Positions 49,458-59,980 of a stretch of DNA of 64,000 bases are shown here, piece after piece. Origin of the DNA: Hydractinia symbiolongicarpus (taxonomy: Eukaryota > Cnidaria > Hydrozoa > Anthoathecata > Hydractiniidae); the NCBI RefSeq assembly GCF_029227915.1, contig NC_079880.1, forward strand, positions 7,690,001 to 7,754,000, given 5' to 3'. The translations under genes were made by a program, and so were the position numbers. The first letter of the stretch is position 1. Each line of letters begins with the position of its first letter. The notes beneath the pieces are model-generated. The model was given only the letters and a program-made list of their open reading frames with translations, was not told where the DNA came from and made no database searches.

Positions 49458-49466
49458 TTTACTGTT
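49450..49466. other. Left inversion junction (49,457|49,458)
   Basis: Forward satellite stops at gtaatcgctga. The next bases, tttactgttggacc, are the reverse complement of the ggtccaacagtaaa part of a monomer. Essentially no shared bases are seen across the join. Confidence 0.93.
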
Positions 49467-50009
49467 GGACCAATCCTAGCCGATAGCTCGCGCTGAAGAA
49501 ATAGAGACATTTCCAAAAACTAAATTTCATTGACTTTCTAGCGGTATCAATCCGTTTGAGCTACAACGGTTGCGTCACATATTCGTACCAACATGCATTA
49601 AGCGATATTTTTCCGATATTACTAGGTTACATCACTTTTAACAGTGATACGATTGACTGTGGGACTTAATTGAACTGCTTTCGACTTTGACCTTATAAAT
49701 GTGATAAATGAGACAATTGGACTCCAAGATATAACATTCTTCTTAATTTGACATGATTGCTGGAACTCAGCGATTACAATGGGAGCTGTGGTAGCGCTTC
49801 GTTTGAAAATATAGATAATGAAGTCATTTTTTACTGTGGGACCAATCCTAGCCGCTAGCGCGCAATGAAGAAATAGAGATATTTTCAAAAACTACATTTC
49901 ATTGACTTTCTAACGGTATCAGTTTGTTTGAGGTACATCAGTTGCGTAACATATTCGTACCAACATGTATATAGCGATATTTTTCTGATACTACTAGTTT
50001 GCATCGCTT

Positions 50010-50165
50010 TTAACAGTGAAACGATTGACTGTGGGACTTAATTGAACTGATTTTAGACTTTGACCTTATAAATGTGATAAATGACACAACAGTAAAACGA
50101 TTGAGTGTGAGACTTAATTGAAATGACTTTAGACTTTTACCTTATAAATGTGATAAATGAGACAA
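50010..50165 (-). repeat. 77 bp internal duplication in one inverted monomer
   Basis: The run from the cgattgactgtgggac region to gataaatga is present twice in succession (about 50,010-50,087 and 50,088-50,164), with several differences between copies. It makes this monomer interval 449 bp instead of about 372. Confidence 0.85.
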
Positions 50166-51839
50166 TTGAATTCCAAGAAATAACATTCCTCTTAATTTCA
50201 CATTATTGCTGGAACTCAACGATTACACTGGGCGCTGTGGTAGCGCTTTATTTAAAAATTCAGATAAATAAGTCATTTTTTACTGTGGGACCAATCCTAG
50301 CCGTTAGCGCGCGCTGAAGAAATAGAAATATTTTCAAAAAGTGCATTTTATTGACGTTCTAGCGGTATCAATCCGTTTGAGTTACAACGGTTGCGTCACA
50401 TATTCGTACCAACATGTATTTAGCGATAAATTTCCGATGTTACTAGGTTGCATCGCTTTTAACAGAGAAACAATTGACTGTGGCAATTAATTGAACTGAT
50501 TTTGGACTGTGACCTTATAGATGTGATAAATGAGACAACTGGACTCGAAGAAATAACGTTCTTCTTAATTTGAAATGATGGCCGGAAATGAGCAATTACA
50601 CTGGGCGCTGTGGTAGCGCTTTATTTAATCATTTAGATAAATAAGTCTTTTTGTACCGTGGGTTCAATCGTAGCCCTTAGCGCGCGCTGAAGAAGTAGAC
50701 ACAGTTTCAAAAACTACATTTTATTGACTCTCTAACGGTATCAGTCCGCTTGAGGTACAACAGTTGCGTAACATATTCGTACCAACATCTATTTAGCGAT
50801 TTTCTTCTGATATTGCTAGGTTGCATCGCTTTCAACAGTGAAACGATTGACTGTGGGACTTAATTGAACCGATTTTGGAATTTGACCTTATGAATGTGAA
50901 AAATGAGCGAATTGGACTCCAGGATATAACATTCGTCTTACTTTGACACGATTACTGGAACTTAGCGATTACACTGGGCACTGTGGTAGCGCTTTATTTA
51001 AGCATTTAGATAAATGAGTCTTTTAAACTGTGGGTCCAGTCGTAGCCGTTAGCGCGCGCTGAAGAAATAGACACTGTTTTAAAAACTAAATTTCATTGAC
51101 TTTCTAACAATATCAGTCCGTTTGAGGTACAAGGGTTGCGTCACATATTCGTACCAATGTGCATTTAGCGATATGTTTCAGATATTACTAGGTTACATCG
51201 CTTTTAACAGTAAAACGATTAACTGTGGGACTTATTTGAACTGATTTTGGACTTTGACGTTATAAATGTGAAAAATGAGCCAATTGGACTGCAAGAAATA
51301 ACATTCGTCTTACTTTGACATGATTGCTAGAACTTAGCGATTACACTGGGAGCTGTGGTAGCACTTCATTTAAAAATGTAGATAAATAAGCCATTTTTTA
51401 CTGTGAGACCAATCCTAGCCGTTAGCGAGCGATGAAGAAATAGAGACAGTTTCAAAAACTACATTTAATTAAATTTCTAACGGTATCAGTCCGTTTGAGG
51501 TACAACAGTTGCGTAACATATTCGTACCAACATGTATTTAGCGATATGTTTCTGACATTACTAGATTGCATCGCTTTTAACAGTGAAACGATTGACTGTG
51601 GGTCTTAATTGAACTGATTTTAGACTTTGACATGAGACATTTGGACTCCAAGAAATAACATTCTTCTTAATTTGACATGATTGTTGGAACTCAGCGAGTA
51701 CACTGGGCGCTGTGGTAGCGCTTCATTTAAAAATTTAGATAAATAAGTCATTTTTTACTGTGGTACCAATCCTAGCCGTTAGCTCGTGCTGAAGAAATAG
51801 AGACATTTCCAAAAAGTGCACTTCATTGACTTTTTAGCG

Positions 51840-52460
51840 GTATCAATCCGTTTGAGTTACATCGGTTGCGTCACATATTCGTACCAACATGCATTAAGCG
51901 ATATTTTTCCGATATTACTAGGTTACATCGCTTTTAACAGTGAAACGATTGACTGTGGGACTTAATTGAACTGCTTTGGACTTTGACCTTAAAAATGTGA
52001 TAAATGAGACAATTGAACTCCACAAAATAATATTCTTCTTAATTTGACATATGTGCTTGAACTCAACGAATACACCGGGCGCTGTGGTAGCGTTTTATTT
52101 GAAAATGTAGATAAATAAGTCATTTTTTACTGTGGGACCAATCCTAGCCGTTAGCTCGTGCTGAAGAAATAGAGACATTTTCAAAAACTACATTTCATTG
52201 ACTTTCTAGCGGTAGCAATCCGTTTGAGTTACAGCAATTGCGTCACATATTCATACCAACATGTATTTAACGATATTTTTCTGATACTACTAAGTTGCAT
52301 CGCTTTTAACAGTGAAATAATTGACTGTGGGACTTGTTTGAACTGATTTTGGAGTTTGACCTTAAAAATGTGATAAATGAGACAATTGGACACCAAGATT
52401 TAACATTCTTTTTAATTTGACATGATTGCTCGAACTCAGCGATTACACTTGGCGCTGTGG
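51840..52460 (-). repeat. Left arm of a large inverted repeat
   Basis: Its reverse complement is closely matched by 53,200-53,830. Shared private marks are ggtgtccaattg, cagtcaattatttcac, tggtatgaatatg, gcacatatgtcaaatt and cgcttaatgcatg. Paired coordinates sum to about 105,662. Weaker matching continues outward (51,339 pairs with 54,339). Confidence 0.88.
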
Positions 52461-53159
52461 TACCGCTTCGTTTGAAAATATAGATAATGAAGTCATTTTT
52501 TACTGTGGGAACAATCCTATCCGCTAGCGCGCGCTGAAGAAATAGAGGCAGTTTCAAAAACTACATTTCATTGAGTTTCCCACAGTGTCCGTCCATTTGA
52601 GGTACAAAGGTTACGTCACATATTCGTACCAACATGCATTTAGCCATATGTTTCTGACATTACTAGGCTGCATCGCTTTTAACAGTGAAACGATTGATTG
52701 TGGGACTTAATTGAACTGATTTTAGACTTTGACCTTATGAATGTGATAAATGAGACAATTTGACTCCAAGATATAATATTCTTCTTAATTTGACATGAAT
52801 GTTGGAACTCAGCGATTACACCGGGCGCTGTGGTAGCGCTTCATTTAAAAATTTAGATAAATAAGTCATATTTTACTGTGGGACCAATCCTAGCCGTTAG
52901 CTCGTGCTGAAGAAATAGAGACATTTCCAAAAAGTGTATTTCATTGACTTTCTAGCGGTATCAATCCGTTTGAGTTACAACGGTTGCGTCACATATTCGT
53001 ACCAACATGTATTTAGCGTAAAACTTCCGATGTTACTAGGTTGCATCGCTTTTAACAGTGAAACGATTGACTGTGGGTCTTAATTGAACTGATTTTAGAC
53101 TTTGACATGAGACATTTGGACTCCAAGAAGTAACATTCTTCTTAATTTGACATGATTGC

Positions 53160-53178
53160 TTGAACTTAAGCTTATTTA
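53160..53178. other. Right inversion junction (53,168|53,169)
   Basis: Minus-strand satellite ends in gcttgaactta and forward satellite resumes with agcttatttagctac. The join forms the 8 bp palindrome taagctta (53,167-53,174), which contains a HindIII site (aagctt). Confidence 0.92.
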
Positions 53179-54948
53179 GCTACATTTTTAAATGAAGCGC
53201 GACCACAGCGCTCAGTGTAATCGCTGAGTTCCAGCAATCATGTCAAATTAAGAAGAATGTTATATCTTGGTGTCCAATTGTCTCATTTATCACATTTTTA
53301 AGGTCAAACTCCAAAATCAGTTCAAACAAGACCCACAGTCAATTATTTCACTGTTAAAAGTGATGCAACCTAGTAGTATCAGAAAAATATCGTTAAATAC
53401 ATGTTGGTATGAATATGTGACGCAATTGCTGTAACTCAAACGGATTGATACCGCTAGAAAGTGAATGAAATGTAGTTTTTGAAAATATCTCTATTTCTTC
53501 AGCGCGCTAACGGCTAGGATTGGTCCCACAGTAAAAAATGACTTATTTATCTGCATTTTCAAATAAAGCGCTACCACAGCGCCTGTGTAATCGTTGAGTT
53601 CATGCACATATGTCAAATTAAGAAGAATATTATTTCGTGGAGTTCAATTGTCTCATTTATCACATATTTAAAGGTCAAAGTCCAAAGCAGTTCAATTAAG
53701 TCCCACAGTCAATCGTTTCACTGTTAAAAGCGATGTAACCTAGTAATATCGGAAAAATATCGCTTAATGCATGTTGGTACGAATATGTGACGCAACCGTT
53801 GTAACTCAAACGGATTGATACCGCTAGAAAGTCAATGAAATGCACTTTTTAAAAATGTCTCTATTTCTTCACCGCGCACTAACGGCTAGGATTTGTCCCA
53901 CAGTAAAAAATGACTCCATTATCTAAATTTTCAAACGAAGCGCTACCACAGCGCCCAGTGTAATCGCTGAGTTTCAGCAATCATGTCAAATTAAGAAGAA
54001 CGTTATTTCTTGGAGTTCAGTTGTCTCATTTATCACATTTATAAGGTCAAAGTCTAAAATAAGTTCAATTAAGTCCCACAGTCAATTGTTTCACTGTTAA
54101 AAGCGATGCAACCTAGTAATATTAGAATAATATCGCTAAATACATATTGGAACGATTATGTGACGCAACCGTTGTAACTCAAAGGGACTGATACCGTTAG
54201 AAACTCAATGAAATGTACTTTTTGAAACTGTCTCTATTTCTTCAGCGCGCGCTAACGGCTAGGATTGGTTCCACAGTAAAAAATAGCTTATTTATCTACA
54301 TTTTTAAATGAAGCGCTACCACCGCTCTCAGTGTAATCGCTAAGTTCTAGCAATCATGTCAAAGTAAGACGAATGTTATTTCTTGGAGTCCAATTGGCTC
54401 ATTTTTCACATTTTTAACGTCAAAGTCCAAAATCAGTTCAAATAAGTCCCACAGTCAATCGTTTTACTGTTAAAAGCGATGCAATCTAGTAATACCTGAA
54501 ACATATCGCTAAATGCATGATGGTACGAATATGTAACGCAACCCTTGTACCTCAAACGGACTGATACCGTTAAAAAGTCAATAAAATGTAGTTTTTGAAA
54601 CAGTGTCTATATCTTCACGCGCGCTAACGGCTACGACTGGACCCACAGTACAAAAAGACTTATTTATCTAAATGCATAAGTAAAGCGCTACCACAGCGCC
54701 CAGTGTAATCGCTAAGTTCTAGCAATCATGTCAAAGTAAGACGAATGTTATTTCTTGGACTCCAATTGGCTCATTTTTCACATTTTTAACGTCAAAGTCC
54801 AAAATCAGTTCAAATAACTCCCACAGTCAATCGTTTTACTGTTAAAAGCGATGCAACCTAGTAATATCTGAAAGATATCGCTAAATGCATGCTGGTACGA
54901 ATATGTGACACAACCCTTGTACCTCAAACGGATTGATACCGCTAGAAA
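53169..54948 (+). repeat. Right-flank monomers before the dimer HOR
   Basis: A partial monomer is followed by marks at 53461 (370 bp), 53831, 54204 and 54577. The monomers at 54204 and 54577 recur at 59800 and 60173 (offset 5,596 bp, fifteen monomers). They carry accaccgctctcag, catgatggtacg and gctacgactggac. Confidence 0.87.
53200..53830 (+). repeat. Right arm of the large inverted repeat
   Basis: Forward counterpart of 51,840-52,460. The arms are separated by about 740 bp and lie across the right inversion junction, so they were direct repeats before the inversion. Small differences exist, such as cttcagcgcgctaacgg here with 4 bp missing in the core. Confidence 0.88.
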
Positions 54949-56441
54949 GTCAATGAAATGCCCTTTTTGAAAATGTTTGTATTTCTTTAGCGCGCGCTAG
55001 CGGCTAGGATTGGTCCCACAGTAAAAAATCATTCCATTATCTAAACTTTTAAACGAAGCGCTACCACAGCGCCTAGTGTAATCGCTGAGTTTCAGCAATC
55101 ATGTCAAATTAAGAAGAACGTTATATCTTGTATTCCAATTGTTTCATTTATCACATTTATAAGGTCAAAGTCTAAAATCAGCTCAATTAAGTCCAACAGT
55201 CAATTGTTTCACTGTTAAAAGCGATGCAACCTAGTAATATTAGAATAATATCGCTAAATACACCTTGGTAAGATTATGTGACGCAACCGTTGTAACTCAA
55301 AGGGACTGATACCGTTAGAAACTCAATGAAATGTAATTTTTGAACCTGTTTCTATTTCTTCAGCGCGCGCTAACGGCTAGGATTGGTCCCACAGTAAAAA
55401 ATAGCTTATTTTTCTACATTTTTAAATGAAGCGCTACCACAGCGCTCAGTGTAATCGCTAAGTTCTAACAATCATGTCAAAGTAAGACGAATGTTATTTC
55501 TTGGAGTCCATTGGGGTCATGCTTCATATTTATAACGTCAAAGTCCAAAATCAGTTCAAATAAGTCCCACAGTCAATCGTTTTACTGTTAAAAGCGATGC
55601 AACCTAGTAATATCTGAAACATATCGCTAAATGCATGTTGGTACGAATATGTGACACAACCCTTGTACCTCAAACGGATTCATACCGCTAGAGAGTCAAT
55701 GAAATGCACTTTTTGAAAATGTTTCTATTTCTTTAGCGCGCGCTAACGGCTAGGATTGGTCCCACAGTAAAGAATGACTCCATTATCTAAATTTTTAAAC
55801 GAAGCGCTACCACAGCGCCTAGTGTAATCGCTGAGTTTCAGCAATCATGTCAAATTAAGAAGAACGTTATATCTTGTATTCCAATTGTTTCATTTATCAC
55901 ATTTATAAGGTCAAAGTCTAAAATCAGCTCAATTAAGTCCAACAGTCAATTGTTTCACTGTTAAAAGCGATGCAACCTAGTAATATTAGAATAGTATCGC
56001 TAAATACACCTTGGTAAGATTATGTGACGCAACCGTTGTAACTCAAAGGGACTGATACCGTTAGAAACTCAACGAAATGTAATTTTTGAAACTGTTTCTA
56101 CTTCTTCAGCGCGCGCTAACGGCTAGGATTGGTCCCACAGTAAAAAAATAGCTTATTTATCTACATTTTTAAATGAAGCGCTACCACAGCGCTCAGTGTA
56201 ATAGCTAAGTCCTAACAAACATGTCAAAGTAAGACGAATGTTATTTCTTGGAGTACAATGGGGTCATGCTTCATATTTATAACGTCAAAGTCCAAAATCA
56301 GTTCAAATAAGTCCCACAGTCAATCGTTTTACTGTTAAAAGCGATGCAACCTAGTAATATCTGAAACATATCGCTAAATGCATGTTGGTACGAATATGTG
56401 ACACAACCCTTGTACCTCAAACGGATTGATACCGCTAGAAA
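54949..56441 (+). repeat. Dimer HOR XY, two copies (746 and 747 bp)
   Basis: Type X monomers (54949, 55695) carry aaacgaagcgctacc, cttgtattccaattg and acaccttggtaag. Type Y monomers (55322, 56068) carry aaatagcttattt, ggggtcatgcttcat and acacaacccttgtacc. The pair is the basic HOR of the right side. Confidence 0.92.
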
Positions 56442-56995
56442 GTCAATGAAATGCACTTTTTGAAAATGTTTCTATATCTTTAGCGCGGGCTAACGGGTAG
56501 GTTTGGTCCCACAGTAAAAAATGACTTATCTATCTAAATTTTTTAATAGAGCGCTACCACAGCGCCTAGTGTAATTGCTCAGTTCCAGCAATCGTTTCAA
56601 GTTAAGAAGAACGTTATTTCTTGGAGTTCAGTTGTCTCATTTATCACATTTATAAGGTCAAAGTCTAAAATAAGTTCAATTAAGTCCCACAGTCAATTGT
56701 TTCACTGTTAAAAGCGATGCAACCTAGTAATATTAGAATAATATCGCTAAATACATATTGGTACGATTATGTGACGCAACCGTTGTAACTCAAAGGGACT
56801 GATACCGTTAGAAACTCAATGAAATGTACTTTTTGAAACTGTCTCTATTTCTTCAGCGCGCGCTAACGGCTAAGATTGGTTCCACAGTAAAAAATAGCTT
56901 ATTTATCTACATTTTTAAATGAAGCGCTACCACCGCGCTCAGTGTAATCGCTAAGTTCTAGCAATCATGTCAAAGTAAGACGAATGTTATTTCTT
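55030..56995 (+). repeat. Eight-monomer duplication, copy 1 (2,985 bp period)
   Basis: Marks 55322, 55695, 56068, 56442 and 56815 recur at exactly 2,985 bp. Shared private changes are gctagagagtcaatg, gaatagtatcgc, aactcaacgaaatg and tagctaagtcctaac. Confidence 0.9.
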
Positions 56996-57187
56996 GGAGT
57001 CCATTGGGGTCATGCTTCATATTTATAACGTCAAAGTCCAAAATCAGTTCAAATAAGTCCCACAGTCAATCGTTTTACTGTTAAAAGCGATGCAACCTAG
57101 TAATATCTGAAACATATCGCTAAATGCATGTTGGTACGAATATGTGACACAACCCTTGTACCTCAAACGGATTCATACCGCTAGAAA
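56442..57187 (+). repeat. Variant dimer Z (746 bp)
   Basis: Monomers at 56442 and 56815. The first carries gcgggctaacgggtaggttt and aatagagcgctacc. The second carries ggctaagattggttcc. The same dimer recurs at 59,427-60,172. Confidence 0.9.
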
Positions 57188-59426
57188 GTCAATGAAATGC
57201 ACTTTTTGAAAATGTTTCTATTTCTTTAGCGCGCGCTAACGGCTAGGATTGGTCCCACAGTAAAGAATGACTCCATTATCTAAATTTTTAAACGAAGCGC
57301 TACCACAGCGCCTAGTGTAATCGCTGAGTTTCAGCAATCATGTCAAATTAAGAAGAACGTTATATCTTGTATTCCAATTGTTTCATTTATCACATTTATA
57401 AGGTCAAAGTCTAAAATCAGCTCAATTAAGTCCAACAGTCAATTGTTTCACTGTTAAAAGCGATGCAACCTAGTAATATTAGAATAATATCGCTAAATAC
57501 ACCTTGGTAAGATTATGTGACGCAACCGTTGTAACTCAAAGGGACTGATACCGTTAGAAACTCAATGAAATGTAATTTTTGAACCTGTTTCTATTTCTTC
57601 AGCGCGCGCTAACGGCTAGGATTGGTCCCACAGTAAAAAATAGCTTATTTTTCTACATTTTTAAATGAAGCGCTACCACAGCGCTCAGTGTAATCGCTAA
57701 GTTCTAACAATCATGTCAAAGTAAGACGAATGTTATTTCTTGGAGTCCATTGGGGTCATGCTTCATATTTATAACGTCAAAGTCCAAAATCAGTTCAAAT
57801 AAGTCCCACAGTCAATCGTTTTACTGTTAAAAGCGATGCAACCTAGTAATATCTGAAACATATCGCTAAATGCATGTTGGTACGAATATGTGACACAACC
57901 CTTGTACCTCAAACGGATTCATACAGCTAGAAAGTCAATGAAATGCACTTTTTGAAAATGTTTCTATTTCTTTAGCGCGCGCTAACGGCTAGGATTGGTC
58001 CCACAGTAAAGAATGACTCCATTATCTAAATTTTTAAACGAAGCGCTACCACAGCGCCTAGTGTAATCGCTGAGTTTCAGCAATCATGTCAAATTAAGAA
58101 GAACGTTATATCTTGTATTCCAATTGTTTCATTTATCACATTTATAAGGTCAAAGTCTAAAATCAGCTCAATTAAGTCCAACAGTCAATTGTTTCACTGT
58201 TAAAAGCGATGCAACCTAGTAATATTAGAATAATATCGCTAAATACACCTTGGTAAGATTATGTGACGCAACCGTTGTAACTCAAAGGGACTGATACCGT
58301 TAGAAACTCAATGAAATGTAATTTTTGAACCTGTTTCTATTTCTTCAGCGCGCGCTAACGGCTAGGATTGGTCCCACAGTAAAAAATAGCTTATTTTTCT
58401 ACATTTTTAAATGAAGCGCTACCACAGCGCTCAGTGTAATCGCTAAGTTCTAACAATCATGTCAAAGTAAGACGAATGTTATTTCTTGGAGTCCATTGGG
58501 GTCATGCTTCATATTTATAACGTCAAAGTCCAAAATCAGTTCAAATAAGTCCCACAGTCAATCGTTTTACTGTTAAAAGCGATGCAACCTAGTAATATCT
58601 GAAACATATCGCTAAATGCATGTTGGTACGAATATGTGACACAACCCTTGTACCTCAAACGGATTCATACCGCTAGAGAGTCAATGAAATGCACTTTTTG
58701 AAAATGTTTCTATTTCTTTAGCGCGCGCTAACGGCTAGGATTGGTCCCACAGTAAAGAATGAATCCATTATCTAAATTTTTAAACGAAGCGCTACCACAG
58801 CGCCTAGTGTAATCGCTGAGTTTCAGCAATCATGTCAAATTAAGAAGAACGTTATATCTTGTATTCCAATTGTTTCATTTATCACATTTATAAGGTCAAA
58901 GTCTAAAATCAGCTGAATTAAGTCCAACAGTCAATTGTTTCACTGTTAAAAGCGATGCAACCTAGTAATATTAGAATAGTATCGCTAAATACACCTTGGT
59001 AAGATTATGTGACGCAACCGTTGTAACTCAAAGGGACTGATACCGTTAGAAACTCAACGAAATGTAATTTTTGAAACTGTTTCTACTTCTTCAGCGCGCG
59101 CTAACGGCTAGGATTGGTCCCACAGTAAAAAAATAGCTTATTTATCTACATTTTTAAATGAAGCGCTACCACAGCGCTCAGTGTAATAGCTAAGTCCTAA
59201 CAAACATGTCAAAGTAAGACGAATGTTATTTCTTGGAGTACAATGGGCTCATTTTTCATATTTATAACGTCAAAGTCCAAAATCAGTTCAAATAAGTCCC
59301 ACAGTCAATCGTTTTACTGTTAAAAGCGATGCAACCTAGTAATATCTGAAACATATCGCTAAATGCATGTTGGTACGAATATGTGACACAACCCTTGTAC
59401 CTCAAACGGATTGATACCGCTAGAAA
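57188..59426 (+). repeat. Dimer HOR XY, three copies
   Basis: Pairs start at 57188/57561, 57934/58307 and 58680/59053. The last two pairs match 54,949-56,441 at an offset of 2,985 bp. The pair at 57188 matches 55,695 at 1,493 bp. Confidence 0.92.
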
Positions 59427-59980
59427 GTCAATGAAATGCACTTTTTGAAAATGTTTCTATATCTTTAGCGCGGGCTAACGGGTAGGTTTGGTCCCACAGT
59501 AAAAAATGACTTATCTATCTAAATTTTTTAATAGAGCGCTACCACAGCGCCTAGTGTAATTGCTCAGTTCCAGCAATCGTTTCAAGTTAAGAAGAACGTT
59601 ATTTCTTGGAGTTCAGTTGTCTCATTTATCACATTTATAAGGTCAAAGTCTAAAATAAGTTCAATTAAGTCCCACAGTCAATTGTTTCACTGTTAAAAGC
59701 GATGCAACCTAGTAATATTAGAATAATATCGCTAAATACATATTGGTACGATTATGTGACGCAACCGTTGTAACTCAAAGGGACTGATACCGTTAGAAAC
59801 TCAATGAAATGTACTTTTTGAAACTGTCTCTATTTCTTCAGCGCGCGCTAACGGCTAAGATTGGTTCCACAGTAAAAAATAGATTATTTATCTACATTTT
59901 TAAATGAAGCGCTACCACCGCGCTCAGTGTAATCGCTAAGTTCTAGCAATCATGTCAAAGTAAGACGAATGTTATTTCTT
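58015..59980 (+). repeat. Eight-monomer duplication, copy 2
   Basis: Matches 55,030-56,995. It diverges at about 59,980, where ccaattggctcatttttt replaces the ccattggggtcatgc of copy 1. Inside, at 59,242, it reads caatgggctcattttt where copy 1 has caatggggtcatgc, which suggests local exchange. Confidence 0.9.

Larger units (their letters stand above)
49458..53168 (-). repeat. Inverted satellite segment, about ten monomers
   Basis: All monomers here read on the minus strand. Register marks, at the first base on that strand, are 49534, 49906, 50355, 50728, 51100, 51473, 51830, 52202, 52575 and 52948. Spacings are 372-373 bp except 449 bp (a 77 bp internal duplication) and 357 bp (a deletion of about 16 bp). 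The monomers are more diverse than in the left HORs and belong mostly to the subfamily of the right flank (for example the minus-strand reads of aagtaagacgaatg, ctacgactgg and caacccttgtacc). A four-monomer duplication is suggested by the gacatgagacatttgg deletion recurring 1,475 bp apart, at 51,629 and 53,104. Confidence 0.95.

Noticed and set aside
49622-52557. Open frames of 83-88 codons (minus) and 64 codons (plus) within the inverted segment
   Set aside because: The minus-strand frames are the satellite's own forward reading seen on the inverted strand, related to the frame at 10,995. They are satellite sequence, not genes.
49458-53168. Inverted segment as an inserted mobile element
   Set aside because: It consists only of satellite monomers in register, and flipping it restores the array. 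No foreign sequence is present at either join.
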